Below are positions 50,370 to 60,212 of a stretch of 64,000 nt of DNA, piece after piece (position 1 is the stretch's first letter; the number at the start of each line of letters is the position of its first letter). Under the pieces are notes generated by a model. That model made no database searches. It was not told the origin of the DNA and worked only from the letters and a program-made list of their open reading frames with translations. The DNA comes from Phenylobacterium sp. J367 (GTDB taxonomy: Bacteria > Pseudomonadota > Alphaproteobacteria > Caulobacterales > Caulobacteraceae): contig NZ_JAJONA010000001.1 in NCBI RefSeq assembly GCF_024699985.1, forward strand, positions 3,664,501 to 3,728,500. The letters are read 5' to 3'. Made by a program: the position numbers and the translations under genes.

Positions 50370-51242
50370 TTACAGATCTCGCCACCTCGCGCTGGGGGCC
50401 CTCGCGGGCGTGGACCCCGCCTCAGAGGGTTTAGCGCGAGCCAAGCGCCTGGGAGTCGCCACAACCGACCGCGGCATTGACGGTCTGCGCGAACTTGATT
50501 GCTGGCCCGAGGTTCAAATCGTTTTTGACGCAACCTCGGCCGCAGCCCACGCGCGGCATCAGGAGATCTGTCTCGCGGACGGCAAGGTCATGATCGACCT
50601 GACGCCTGCGGCGGTCGGCCCATATGTCGTCCCCGTGGTGAACGGAGACGCTCACCTCAACGCACAGAACCTCAACATGGTCACGTGCGGCGGCCAGGCC
50701 ACCATCCCCATCGTCGCCGCGGTAAGTTCAGTGGCGCGCGTCCGCTATGCGGAAATCGTGGCGTCCATCGCCTCGAAGTCGGCTGGGCCAGGGACCCGAG
50801 CGAACATCGATGAATTCACCGAAACAACCTCCCGGGCCATCGCTGCAGTAGGAGGCTCTGATCACGGCAAGGCAATCATCATTCTCAACCCGGCCGAGCC
50901 CCCGCTGGTTATGCGCGACACAGTGTACTGTCTGGCTGAAGGGGGGAGCCTGCGGCGATCAAGGCGGCTATAGAAAAGATGGTCGAAAGCGTTCAGGCCT
51001 ACGTTCCGGGTTATCGGCTCAAGCAAGAAGTGCAGATCGAGCGGATTGGAGATAATCAGCCGATCTACATTCCAGATACGAGCGAAAACTTTACCGGGTA
51101 TAAGGTTACGACGTTTTTGGAGGTCGAAGGTGCCGGGGACTATCTTCCGCCCTATGCCGGAAATCTGGACATAATGACGTCAGCCGCCCTCAACACTGCA
51201 GAGCGCGTGGCGGCGGCCCGGACTAAGGCGGTGCGCGCGTGA
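50299..51242 (+). pseudogene. mhpF: Acetaldehyde dehydrogenase (acylating), frameshifted in a G6 run
   Basis: CoA-dependent enzyme converting acetaldehyde to acetyl-CoA, last step of the meta-cleavage pathway. GTG start; [18 protein letters not shown]ossmann motif; [20 protein letters not shown]; the catalytic Cys in [36 protein letters not shown]. The frame breaks at 50941-50946 (six G); adding one gives [20 protein letters not shown] and a normal C-terminus, about 314 residues. Likely functional in the cell if the run is misread. Its end overlaps the aldolase GTG, and the two enzymes form a substrate-channelling complex. Confidence 0.88.
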
Positions 51243-52285
51243 CCCGAATTGCACAGCCGAGGAAGCTCTATATCCAGGACGTCACCCTGCGTGACGGCAT
51301 GCACGCGATAGGCCACCAGTACGGTCTAGACGCCATCATCAAGATCGCTAAGGCGCTGGACGCGGCCAAGGTGGACGCCATCGAGATCGCGCACGGTGAC
51401 GGTCTTGCCGGATCTTCGCTGAACTATGGGTTTGGTCGCCATTCGGATTGGGAGTGGATTTCCGCCGCTGCTGAACAGTTGACCCACGCGACACTTACGA
51501 CCCTCCTTCTGCCCGGCATCGGAACGGTTCATGACTTGAAGCGCGCATTCCACGCGGGGGTGCGGTCGGTTCGTATCGCGACGCATTGCACGGAAGCCGA
51601 TATTTCCAGACAACACATCGGGTTCGCGCGCGACCTCGGCATGGACGTCGCCGGCTTCCTGATGATGAGCCATAGAGCTTGTCCGGAAGAGCTGGCGCAG
51701 CAGGCGCTCCTCATGGAGAGCTATGGCGCGAATTGCGTGTACGTCACGGATTCGGGCGGCGCGCTTACCATGGACGGCGTCACGGCGCGGCTCGAGGCCT
51801 ACGACCGGGTCCTCAGGCCAGAGACGGAACGTGGCATCCACGCCCATCACAACCTTTCCCTCGGCGTCGCTAATTCTGTCGCGGCGGTCCAGGCTGGCGC
51901 GACCCGCGTGGACGCCAGTTTGGCGGGTATGGGCGCGGGGGCGGGGAACGCCCCGCTGGAGGTCTTCATCGCAGTGGCGGATCTGTACGGCTGGCCACAC
52001 GGCGCCGACCTTTTCACGCTCATGGACGCGGCGGACGAACTTGTTCGCCCTCTGCAGGACCGCCCCGTTCGCGTGGATCGTGAGACCCTGACCCTCGGAT
52101 ATGCCGGCGTCTACTCAAGCTTCCTGCGGCATTCAGAGCGTGCGGCGGACACCTACGGCGTCGATGTCCGCAGCATCCTCCTGGAACTCGGACGCCGAGG
52201 CATGGTCGGCGGACAGGAGGACATGATCGTCGATGTCGCCCTCGATCTCGCCTCCCAGGCAGGGGCTGGAACTGAATCTCCTTAG
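51239..52285 (+). CDS. mhpE: 4-hydroxy-2-oxovalerate aldolase
   Basis: Class II (DRE-TIM) aldolase splitting 4-hydroxy-2-oxovalerate to pyruvate and acetaldehyde. The 348 residues are normal. The [18 protein letters not shown] segment carries the metal-binding Asp and catalytic Arg/His; [15 protein letters not shown] and the metal-binding pair [13 protein letters not shown] follow, then the C-terminal dehydrogenase-binding domain ([29 protein letters not shown]). GTG start overlaps mhpF, fitting the known MhpE-MhpF complex. Confidence 0.94.
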   Translation: MTRIAQPRKLYIQDVTLRDGMHAIGHQYGLDAIIKIAKALDAAKVDAIEIAHGDGLAGSSLNYGFGRHSDWEWISAAAEQLTHATLTTLLLPGIGTVHDLKRAFHAGVRSVRIATHCTEADISRQHIGFARDLGMDVAGFLMMSHRACPEELAQQALLMESYGANCVYVTDSGGALTMDGVTARLEAYDRVLRPETERGIHAHHNLSLGVANSVAAVQAGATRVDASLAGMGAGAGNAPLEVFIAVADLYGWPHGADLFTLMDAADELVRPLQDRPVRVDRETLTLGYAGVYSSFLRHSERAADTYGVDVRSILLELGRRGMVGGQEDMIVDVALDLASQAGAGTESP

Positions 52286-52439
52286 AGTCTAAAGTGGTGA
52301 ACTACAATGTGGTGTATGAAGGTGGTTATAGATAGGGAGATTTCGAAGCGATCTATAAAAGTACGAGAAATCGCTGCGCCGATGCTAGGCGACGGTGTCA
52401 AACATCTTCTCGCCTCCTACGAGCGCCCCGTATCGTCTC

Positions 52440-52811
52440 GCGAGAGGCCTGGCAGTTTCGCGGATGTCAGGGTTCGTGACCCCCTCGAACTCACGGACGA
52501 GTTAGTCGAATGCCGCTTTCATGCCAGGCTTTGATGCCAGCCATGATCCGGGCGATGCGGCTAACCCGCCGTTCAGTCGCAGCCTTCTGCCTTCCGGCGA
52601 GGCGCTATCGCCGTTGGTCGCGCAAAACACACTGCTGATCTGGGGGCGTGATGACCGGACGGTCACCCTCGATCACGCCTCCCTGCTCCTGAAGTTCCTA
52701 CCGGAGGTGCGTTTGCATGTCTTCGGCAAATCCCGCCAATGGGATCAATGGGACAAGGCCCAGGAGGTCAAGACGCTCGTCGGTCACGTCCTTAGGGAAA
52801 CAGCGCCTTGA
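52440..52811 (+). pseudogene. Meta-cleavage hydrolase, decayed C-terminal fragment
   Basis: Homologous to the distal half of the hydrolase at 34018. FADVRVRDPLELTDELVECR aligns with its FVKEFVYDPSQLTDELLEQR, and in another frame LIWGRDDRTVTLDHASLLLK and FLPEVRLHVFGKSRQWDQWD follow. The N-terminal half with the nucleophile is absent, and the catalytic His region CGHWAQWE is replaced by SRQWDQWD, so no activity is possible. It shows that the right-hand operon once carried its own hydrolase after mhpE. Confidence 0.75.
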
Positions 52812-53278
52812 CCATGGCCGCCGACCTTGGTGGGGGCTCCGTCAGCCTGGTGGAGCTGGCCGCGCGATTGGCGCTGGACCTGCAGGGAGCCGGCTATGCG
52901 CCGATCGACTTCGGCGCGTGTCCGGAGGCCCCACTATCCATTGTCGGGGCCGGCGCCAGCCTCGCCGGCTCGGTGGACCAGGTTGGCCACAGTGCGAAGG
53001 TGGCCCTCGTCTGCGTGACTGACGGGGTGCAGCTGCCCAATGTGCTGGGTGACTCTGGCGGCGGCCTTCTCCAAAGCGCGCCGGCCGGCGGTCCGGTCTC
53101 CGCCGGCGAGCTGAGCGACTTGCTCGCCGGTCCTTTTGGGCTCGGCGCGGCGGGCCTGGCTCATTGGGCGCTGGTCGCTCTCTGCTCTGTGGCGTTGTCG
53201 CCAGCTGGTTGGTCTATGCGCAGCTGGAAAGCTGAAGGCCTCAATAATCAGCTGATGCCGTTCAGACCGACAGTTTAG
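52808..53278 (+). CDS. Hypothetical protein, possibly remnant
   Basis: An open frame of about 156 codons, Gly/Ala/Leu rich, reading [20 protein letters not shown] and [20 protein letters not shown]. No domain was recognised and codon usage is unremarkable. It could be a decayed fragment of a larger enzyme (the style resembles acyl-CoA dehydrogenase-like proteins), but I cannot show this. It lies between the hydrolase remnant and the ferredoxin reductase. Confidence 0.3.
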   Translation: MTMAADLGGGSVSLVELAARLALDLQGAGYAPIDFGACPEAPLSIVGAGASLAGSVDQVGHSAKVALVCVTDGVQLPNVLGDSGGGLLQSAPAGGPVSAGELSDLLAGPFGLGAAGLAHWALVALCSVALSPAGWSMRSWKAEGLNNQLMPFRPTV

Positions 53279-53322
53279 GAGTTCCGATCCGTGCTTCACC
53301 CCGCGCCGCCTGTTCCAACAAC

Positions 53323-54537
53323 ATGATGAAGGTGCTGATCCTGGGCGCCGGCCATGCCGGCGGCACGGCCGCGGCCCTGCTGCGGCAGTACGGCCATGCG
53401 GGGCCGATCACCCTGGTCGGCGAGGAGCCGATCCCGCCCTACCAGCGCCCGCCGCTCAGCAAGGCTTGGCTGAAGGGCGAGGCCGACGCCGACTCCCTGG
53501 CCCTGAAGCCGCTGGAATTCTACGCCGAGCACGGGATCGACTTCCGGCCGGGCGTCCGCGCCGTCCAGCTGAAGCGCAGCGACAAGGTCGTCCTCCTTTC
53601 GGACGGCGGGGCGCTCTCCTACGACATCCTGATCATCGCCACGGGCGCCCGCGCCATCGCCCTGCCGATCCCCGGCGCGGACCTCCCCGGGGTCATGGCC
53701 CTGCGCACCGCCGCCGACGCCGAGCAGCTGAAGGCCGCCGTCGGTCCGGGCAAGACCCTGGCCGTGGTGGGCGGCGGCTATATCGGGCTGGAGGTCGCCG
53801 CCTCCGGGCGCGCCCTGGGCGCAGAGGTCGTGGTGCTGGAGCGCGAAGAGCGCCTCCTGGCCCGGGTGGCCCGCAACGCGCTGTCGGACTTCTTCCGCAG
53901 CTATCACGAGGCCCACGGGGTCAGCTTCGAGCTGGGCTGTTCCGTGGTGGCCTTCGAGGGCGAGGGGCGTGTGACCGGCGTCCGCCTCGCCAGCGGCCAA
54001 GTCATCGCCTGCGACGCCGTCGTGGTCGGCGTGGGCGCTGCGCCCAACGACGAGATCGCCGCCGACGCTGGCCTCGAGACCGCCCGCGGGATCGTGGTCG
54101 ACCTCGACGCCCGCACCTCGGACGCGGCCATCTTCGCCATCGGCGACGTGGCCCACCGGCCGATGCCGATCTACGAGCGCATGTTCCGGATGGAGAGCGT
54201 GCCCAACGCCCTGGAGCAGGCCAAGCAGGCCGCCGCCGCCATCACCGGCCGTCCGCGACCGGCGGGCGAGTGCCCCTGGCAGTGGTCCGACCAGTACGAC
54301 CTGAAGCTCCAGATCGCCGGCTATCCGTTCGACGCCGACCAGATCGTGCTGCGCGGAGATCCCGCGACGGCGAAGTTCGCGGTCTTCCATCTGAAGGGCG
54401 ACCAGCTGCAGGCGGTGGAGGCGATCAACGCCCCGCCCGAGTTCATGATGGGCAAGCAGCTCATCCTCAACCGCAAGCCCGTCGACAAGACGCGGCTTGC
54501 CGATCCCACGATTTCCATGAAAGAGGTCGCCGCTTAA
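53323..54537 (+). CDS. NAD(P)H-dependent ferredoxin reductase (FAD)
   Basis: Oxygenase-coupled ferredoxin reductase of 404 residues. FAD motif [10 protein letters not shown] at 8-17, NAD motif [12 protein letters not shown] at 148-159, the second FAD segment [14 protein letters not shown], and the C-terminal reductase domain ([15 protein letters not shown]). It resembles rhodocoxin/putidaredoxin reductases. With the ferredoxin 23 bases downstream it forms the electron chain that the dioxygenase at 35.2 kb needs; a cytochrome P450 partner is an alternative, though none is in the window. GC is high, unlike the dioxygenase genes. Confidence 0.93.
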   Translation: MMKVLILGAGHAGGTAAALLRQYGHAGPITLVGEEPIPPYQRPPLSKAWLKGEADADSLALKPLEFYAEHGIDFRPGVRAVQLKRSDKVVLLSDGGALSYDILIIATGARAIALPIPGADLPGVMALRTAADAEQLKAAVGPGKTLAVVGGGYIGLEVAASGRALGAEVVVLEREERLLARVARNALSDFFRSYHEAHGVSFELGCSVVAFEGEGRVTGVRLASGQVIACDAVVVGVGAAPNDEIAADAGLETARGIVVDLDARTSDAAIFAIGDVAHRPMPIYERMFRMESVPNALEQAKQAAAAITGRPRPAGECPWQWSDQYDLKLQIAGYPFDADQIVLRGDPATAKFAVFHLKGDQLQAVEAINAPPEFMMGKQLILNRKPVDKTRLADPTISMKEVAA

Positions 54538-54560
54538 ACGCGCGGCTCACGGGGAGCGCC

Positions 54561-54881
54561 ATGGCCAAGATCACCTACATCGAACACGACGGCACCGAGC
54601 ACGTGATCGACGTGAAGTCCGGCCTCTCCGTCATGGAAGGCGCGGTGAAGAACAACATCCCGGGCATCGACGCCGACTGCGGCGGCGCCTGCGCCTGCGC
54701 GACCTGCCACGTCTATGTGGACGAAGCCTGGCTCGACGTGGCCGGTTGGCGCTCGGCCACGGAGGTCGCGATGTTGGACTTCGCCGAGGAGGTTGAGGAG
54801 AACAGCCGCCTCTCCTGTCAGATCAAAGTGACCGACGCCCTGAACGGCCTCGTCGCACGCATGCCGCAGAGCCAACGCTGA
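54561..54881 (+). CDS. [2Fe-2S] ferredoxin (adrenodoxin type)
   Basis: A 106-residue ferredoxin. Cluster ligands are C40, C46, C49 and C86 in the adrenodoxin/putidaredoxin pattern C-x5-C-x2-C-x36-C ([11 protein letters not shown] and RLSCQI). The acidic segment [15 protein letters not shown] fits partner docking. It accepts electrons from the adjacent reductase and passes them to an oxygenase. ATG 54561 follows GGGGAGCG. This is the last gene before the IS graveyard. Confidence 0.95.
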   Translation: MAKITYIEHDGTEHVIDVKSGLSVMEGAVKNNIPGIDADCGGACACATCHVYVDEAWLDVAGWRSATEVAMLDFAEEVEENSRLSCQIKVTDALNGLVARMPQSQR

Positions 54882-54954
54882 ACCGCGAGACGACCGCTTG
54901 ATCTGCCGGCCGGAACGGAAACGTACGTCCAGATTGCTCTGTGCCGCTGGCGAG

Positions 54955-55080
54955 AATCTACTAGGGTGGCGCTGCGACCATGCGAGTCGGGTGAGGCGAT
55001 CACGCCGCAGCAGAAGGGAGTATAAGCCCACGGGAGAAGCTCGTCGAGGTGCCTCTGAGATGCAAGCGCTATTCTCACGC
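54955..55080 (-). pseudogene. IS66 TnpC, terminal fragment
   Basis: About 40 codons on the minus strand read ALASQRHLDELLPWAYTPFC, the extreme C-terminus of IS66 transposases (compare LQSRLDELLPWAYAPTSAAI at 40.4 kb). No other part of the element remains. Downstream of the ferredoxin gene. Confidence 0.7.
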
Positions 55081-55230
55081 CACGGCGCTGATTGGTGGGG
55101 CGCCTGCCTGTGGCCTGCCCCCGAGAGGTGATCCAGGTTCAATGATATACCGACCGGCGCTGCGTCTGACTCTGTGGGGATTCCCTTGAGCGGAGAAGAG
55201 GGTTCGATGGTCGAGCCGGAGGGGTTCGCC

Positions 55231-55431
55231 ATGCCAGCTATCGCGCTTCGCCAGGATTATGACGCCGCTCAGCTTCGCGCGCTTGCACGGGCCAACAACG
55301 ACGCCTGGCAGGTCCGACGACTGCTTGTGCTGGCGGCGGTCTATGAGGCGCCAGCCGCGGCCCCGCGGGCGGTCTGGGCACTTCTTCGCTCGGGCGGCGT
55401 GTACAAGCAGCCTCAGCTGCAGGCGGCGTAG
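55231..55431 (+). pseudogene. Chimeric remnant: IS630 transposase N-terminus joined to IS110 C-terminus
   Basis: MPAIALRQDYDAAQLRALAR and NNDAWQVRRLLVLAAVYE are the start of an IS630-family transposase. The frame then passes directly into RAVWALLRSGGVYKQPQLQA, the tail of an IS110 transposase (compare [18 protein letters not shown] at 44.2 kb). The in-frame fusion records a deletion between two insertion sequences; a working protein is unlikely. Confidence 0.7.
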
Positions 55432-55590
55432 CGAGGAGATTCAGCCGGCGAGACCCGTCGACTGAAGCGGCGCGAGGGACAAAGAGCATGTGGCCCGGGC
55501 CGACAATCGCGCGTAGCCGATGCCCTTCAGAATCCGCCCAGGTCACGTCCCTGAGTGGTGGAAATTGGGCTGGCCTAGCGGTGTGACGTC
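55432..55590. other. Gap without a supported gene
   Basis: Short stretch between IS fragments. I see no coding sequence, IS end or regulatory site that I can support. Confidence 0.3.
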
Positions 55591-55850
55591 TCAGGCCGAG
55601 CGCGGTGTAAGTATGGGCGCTGCGGCGGGTGGAACAAGTAGGATCTGATCCTCGTCGGGGGGCTGGCCGAGATCGGCGAGCGGCTCCAGGCTGAGGTAGC
55701 GGTGCTGCAGCTGCCATTCGTCGTTCTGCTCCATGAGCACGGCGCCGACGAGGCGGATGATCGAGGCCTCGTTGGGGAAGATGCCGACGACGTCGGCCCG
55801 GCGCTTCACCTCCTTGTTCAGCCGCTCCAGCGTATTCGTAACCGGTATGA
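55591..55850 (-). pseudogene. IS256-family transposase, C-terminal fragment
   Basis: Minus-strand frame containing [40 protein letters not shown] and the tail LEPLADLGQPPDEDQILLVP. It aligns with the end of the intact transposase at 47310 but is clearly a different lineage. Only the final quarter, including the catalytic Glu region, survives. Confidence 0.85.
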
Positions 55851-56084
55851 GGATGGCGGCGCCGAAGTCCCGCTGTGGCTGTCGCAGCTGCGGCTTATCG
55901 TGCGACCATCCGGGACAGAGGCGCCGGGAGCACGAAGGTGCGGGCAGGCCGATGCACATGATGAGCCGTGAGCTCGAGTTAGTAGCTGGCCGCCTCTGCG
56001 ACTCGCCCGGTTGCGCTGTGAGCGCGGATCCGTAGTTATCGTGTCGCCCGCCGCTCCCGTCATCCAACCCGACAGGAGGAGGCA

Positions 56085-56680
56085 ATGCGACGTGTTGTTG
56101 GAATAGACATCCACCGGACCTTCGGCGAGGTGGTGATCTGGGAAGAAGGCAAGCTCACGCGCGCGGGGCGAGTGGACATGACCCGACCCGCGCTGGAGGG
56201 CTTCGGCCGCAGCCTACTCAAGACCGACGAGGTGGTGATCGAGGCGACCGGCAACGCCATGGCCGTGTCGCGGGTCCTTTCGCCGTTCGTCGGGAGGGTG
56301 ATTATCGCCAACCCCTCCAGGTGAAGGCGATCGCTCATGCCCGCGTGAAGACCGACAAGATCGACGCCGGCACGCTGGCGAGCCTGCGCGCGGCCGGCTA
56401 CCTGCCCGAGATCTGGACGCCGGACGCCGAGACCGAGCGGAGGCGACGCCTGACGGCTCGCCGCTACCAGGTCGTTCGGCACCGCACCCGGCTCAAGAAC
56501 GAAGTGCACGCCATCCTGCACGCGCACCTGATCCCATGCCGATTTGTTCAGCGGCGTCGGTCGGACCTGGCTTGAGCGGCAGCCAGTCCCCCACGATGAG
56601 CGGGTCGCGATAGAGCGGCATGTCCGTGAGCTCGACCGGCTGGCTGAAGACCTCGCCGGCCTGGACAAGGATTGTGAATC
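56085..56680 (+). pseudogene. IS110-family transposase, N-terminal fragment, frameshifted
   Basis: MRRVVGIDIHRTFGEVVIWE begins the RuvC-like DEDD domain, and VIEATGNAMAVSRVLSPFVG follows. After a break near 56320 come KTDKIDAGTLASLRAAGYLP and RYQVVRHRTRLKNEVHAILH, and after another near 56545, FSGVGRTWLERQPVPHDERV. The gene ends abruptly where the ISL3 left inverted repeat begins. The C-terminal domain is missing. Confidence 0.82.
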
Positions 56681-58361
56681 GGCGTGGAAAATTGGCTCTG
56701 ACGCAATCTTGGTGGTGAGGGAGCTTATCCGGCGCCGATGACGCGAGCCTGCAGCAGATCGAGCTTTCCACGGCCGTACATCTGGCGTTTCACCAGCTTG
56801 AGTTTGGTGATCTGCCCCTCGGTCTGGCCGTTGGACCATGGCGAGGCGATCGCCGCGCTGACGGCCGCCCGGTCTCTGACGACGCCGTTGGCGAAGGAAG
56901 CGACCAAGCTCGATCGGGCTCGCTCCAGCCAGGGCTCGAGATCGGCGAGAGACTTCTTGCGGATCATGGCCTGGAAGGCGGCGATGGTTTCCCGCGCCTC
57001 GACCAACAGAGGCACGCCACCCTCGATCGCCGCGACTGCGACGCTCTCGGACTTGGAAAGATCGTCGCGACCGATGGTCATGAGCCGCGCAATGGTCCGG
57101 GCCGAGGGGGCTCGGCTCAAGGCGTCGCCATCCATCTTCTCAGCCTTACGCCGTCGCGTAGCCCACTCGGTGACGACCCTACGACAGCCGCGAAACCCTT
57201 GGCTCTTGAGCTGTCGCCATAGCTCGGCGCCATTCCGTTGTCCGGCTGCCCACTGAGCGTCAAGCCAGGGCAGGTACAGTTCAAGCGAACTCTCCCGGAC
57301 GCGGAAGACATCCGAGCGTTGACCGCGCAGCACACGGCGAACAAAGCCGCGGCTGTACCCGGTCCGACGAACAATCTCTTTGATGGTCGCCCCGCCCTTT
57401 GCCAGCCCGAGAATGGCGGCGTTGGTGTCTTCCCGGCGAAGATATCCCTCGTACTGGATCCGCTCGGCAGCGGTGAGCAGGTCGGGATTGATCGTGGCGG
57501 CTCCGATGGCGGTTCGAATTTGGCGCATGGATTTACGCACGGCATCGAGGAAGGCGTGGCTGGCGTTTTCCATCAAATGCCACCGGTCCGCCACCTGGGT
57601 CGCCCTTGGTAACGCTTTTGCCGCCGCCAAGGCGTAGCCGCCGCCGCGGTCACGGGCGACGATATCGATCTGAGGTTGGTCTGATAGCCAGGCCTGGGCT
57701 GTCGCCGGCTCCCGGTCTGGCAGCAGGGCGATGGTCTTGCGCCGCTCCAGGTCGCAAATGATGGTCCCATAGCGCTGGTTGCGCCGCCACGCCCAGTCAT
57801 CGATCCCGATCACCGTCGGCGGAATGAAACGCGGGCTGCCGCGACGTCGCACGACGCGCAACAACGTGTCGTTGCTCACTGGCAACATCAGCCTGCGGGC
57901 GAAACTCGCGGCCGGTCGCCCGCCCAGGGCAAGCCCGAGATGGTGGACAATATGATCCAGGCGGGCAGTTCGACGTGCCCATGGCGCCAGAACGTCCTTG
58001 TCGAAGCGCTCGGCGAATATCCGCCGGCCACACAGCACGGCGGCGCAGTGAAAGCGTCGCGCCACGACGACGAGGTGGACAGGCTTACCCGCAATCGGCA
58101 AATCCGCCAGCCGTCGCCGATATCGGCTGTGAATCCGCTCCGATCTCGTTCCGCAGCCTGGACAGGAGCTCGAAGTGTACGAGGGCCGAACCGTGATCAA
58201 CGTCGCCTCGCCCTCGTTGATAGCGGCGTCGACTACAAAGCCGCGCGGGACGAGGGAAGATGGTCGGAGGGACTGCCCCATGGCGTTGACTCCTTTTGCG
58301 AACCAACGCCAGCCGGCGGCCGGATTTTATCAAAAGTGAGTCAGAGCCATTTTTGCGCGCC
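56681..58361 (-). mobile_element. ISL3-family element
   Basis: Inverted ends GGCG(T/C)G(G/C)AAAA.TGGCTCTGAC.CA occur at 56681 and, inverted, at 58361, giving about 1.68 kb with one intact transposase. No 8-bp target duplication is apparent: the left flank is IS110, the right flank an IS701-type fragment, so the element sits at a recombination joint. Confidence 0.8.
56725..58281 (-). CDS. ISL3-family transposase
   Basis: Intact transposase of about 518 residues. The N-terminal zinc finger reads SCPGCGTRSERIHSRYRRRL with CAAVLCGRRIF downstream. The DDE core has VIGIDDWAWRRNQRYGTIIC, IDIVARDRGGGYALAA and ATQVADRWHLMENASHAF (the conserved DRWHL motif). Helix-turn-helix and C-terminal SPWSNGQTEGQITKLKLVKR with the catalytic Glu. 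It is the only complete element in the 54.9-58.7 kb graveyard. The start may be internal to the given 5' end. Confidence 0.93.
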   Translation of the reverse strand: MGQSLRPSSLVPRGFVVDAAINEGEATLITVRPSYTSSSCPGCGTRSERIHSRYRRRLADLPIAGKPVHLVVVARRFHCAAVLCGRRIFAERFDKDVLAPWARRTARLDHIVHHLGLALGGRPAASFARRLMLPVSNDTLLRVVRRRGSPRFIPPTVIGIDDWAWRRNQRYGTIICDLERRKTIALLPDREPATAQAWLSDQPQIDIVARDRGGGYALAAAKALPRATQVADRWHLMENASHAFLDAVRKSMRQIRTAIGAATINPDLLTAAERIQYEGYLRREDTNAAILGLAKGGATIKEIVRRTGYSRGFVRRVLRGQRSDVFRVRESSLELYLPWLDAQWAAGQRNGAELWRQLKSQGFRGCRRVVTEWATRRRKAEKMDGDALSRAPSARTIARLMTIGRDDLSKSESVAVAAIEGGVPLLVEARETIAAFQAMIRKKSLADLEPWLERARSSLVASFANGVVRDRAAVSAAIASPWSNGQTEGQITKLKLVKRQMYGRGKLDLLQARVIGAG

Positions 58362-58705
58362 GTTTGACAGACAGCACGCTGAAGACCTTGGCCGCGGCGG
58401 TCAAGGCGCGCTGGGCGTGCGAGCAAGCCCACCAGCAGCTCAAGGAACAACTGGCCTCGACCATTCGAGGGGCGGTCATGGACAGGGCTGCACCGGCACG
58501 CGCTGATGACAATGATCGCCTACGCTTTCTTGCAAAGCCGCCGCCTGACTCGGGCGGGTGGGGAAAACGAACCTTCGGCCCGCCATCTCAGCCGAGCCTG
58601 CCGGCGAGCCGACAGGCCCTCATCGATCAACTCTTCCTGGCAGACTCGCGACGATGTCCGCATTGCAGAGCACGGCCCACACGGAATCTGCCAAGGCAGT
58701 GCTAG
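58362..58705 (+). pseudogene. IS701-type transposase, C-terminal fragment
   Basis: STLKTLAAAVKARWACEQAH and QQLKEQL match the conserved YREK-region tail of IS701-like DDE transposases. A frameshift follows near 58460, and the continuation TMIAYAFLQSRRLTRAGG and ALIDQLFLADSRRCPHC lies in two frames. The upstream catalytic part is missing, cut off by the ISL3 right end. Confidence 0.75.
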
Positions 58706-58713
58706 GCGGCCGC

Positions 58714-60205
58714 TCAAGATGACAGGCGGGTGCTGGTGGTTTCCGCAGGATATGTCCACCCGAGGCCAAGTGATTTTTGGATGGCCACGTAGCTACCGGT
58801 CAGCGCCGCGACGGCGCTGCGCAGGTTCGCCTCCGCCAGCACCCGCTGGCGCTCGGCCTCCAGGCTGTCGCCCAGTGAGACGACGCCATGCTCGTGGCGC
58901 TGTCGCATCAGCACCGCCGATTCGTCGGCCGCCCGCTTGATCTCGGCCAATGCGGCGACGGTCCGCCTTTGCTGCGCAAAGCGCGCGAGCGCGGTTTCGG
59001 CGTCCCGCAACGCGCTGAGCACCACCTGCCGATACTGCGCCTCGGCTTCATCGCGACCGGCGCGCGCCTGCGCGACCGCCGCCGAGGTTCGTCCAAAGTC
59101 CAGCACGCCCCATTGAAGCTGAGGCACGGCGATTTTGGAAACGTCGCCGCCGGCCACGAGATCGTCCAGCGACGTGCCACCGATCCCGAGGATGCCCATG
59201 AAGCTGATCCTGGGGAACCGGGCCGCCTCCGCGCCTCCGATGCGCGCCGTCGCGGCCGCAAGGTTACGCTCGGCGGCGCGGATGTCCGGCCGCCGGCGCA
59301 GCAGCGAGGCGGGATCGCCGATCGCCACGCTTTGCGGGGGTAAGGGGACGTCACGCGGCTCAGCCAGAAGCGCGTCGAGCGATCCCGGCGCCTCGCCCGC
59401 GAGCACAGCCAGCGCATTGAGGTAGATCTCGATCTCGGCTTCCGCCACTGCAAGATCGTTGGTTGTCGCCTGCATCGCTCGGTTCGCCTGGCCCACGGCG
59501 AACGCCGGCGCCGTGCCCTGCCGGAAGCGCTGCTGGGCAAGGTCGAGTTGCTGACGCTGCAGGTCGAGCGCCCGCCCCAGGGCGGCGGCGCGCTGCTGCC
59601 GGTCGCGAAGATTCGTATAGGCATCCGCGATCTGGCTGGTCAGCTGGACCTGCGCGTCCGCAGCGTTGTAGGCCGCCGCCGCCACGAGGGCTTTGGCCGC
59701 TTCGATCCGACGGACCTGTCCGCCGGCAAGGTCGATCTCCCAATTGGCGTTCAGCCCGAAATTGTAGAACTCGAGCGAGGTGTCCCCACCTTGCTCGGAC
59801 GACGGCCCGGTAGCAGGCGAGGGGGGCGCCGTTTGCCCGGCCCGACTGTAGATCCAAGCCCGGCAGATCTGCGATCACAGCCGTCGCCTGAGCCCCTGCG
59901 GTGGGGAACAGGGCGGCGCGCTCCTGGCGGACCGATGCGCGAGCCTGCCGGATTCTCGCCTGCGCCGCCTCGATCGACGGGTTCGACGCAAGCGCGCGCC
60001 GCTCAAGCTCGTTGAGCACCGGGTCCTGCAGCGCGGTCCACCAGGCGGCCACGGTGGGCTCTTGTGAACTCACGCCTGCCGTTTGGCGAACGAACGTGGG
60101 GCGTGGGGTCGCGCGGCCGAGCTCCGGCGGTCCAGAATAGTCCGGGCCGACGACGCATCCGCCAAGCAGCAGCGGGGCAAGGATGAAATGTCTGAACCTG
60201 CTCAT
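58714..60205 (-). pseudogene. Outer-membrane efflux lipoprotein (NodT/OprM-type TolC family), frameshifted
   Basis: Outer-membrane channel of a tripartite efflux pump, about 495 residues when repaired. Lipoprotein signal LAPLLLGGC with Cys17, then CVVGPDYSGPP. Two repeats of the outer-membrane efflux fold: WWTALQDPVLNELERRALAS..NPSIEAAQARIRQARA and RRPDIRAAERNLAAATARIG. The break is the G6 run 59821-59826; one base fewer restores APSPATGPSSEQGGDTSLEF. It is the third gene of the emr operon, eight bases after the permease stop. Confidence 0.88.
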
Positions 60206-60212
60206 CGAAGTC

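Noticed and set aside
53466..54881. A 471-codon plus-strand frame ending with the ferredoxin sequence.
   Set aside because: Its first part is an out-of-frame reading of the reductase gene, Arg/Pro rich; only the last 106 codons from ATG 54561 are real.
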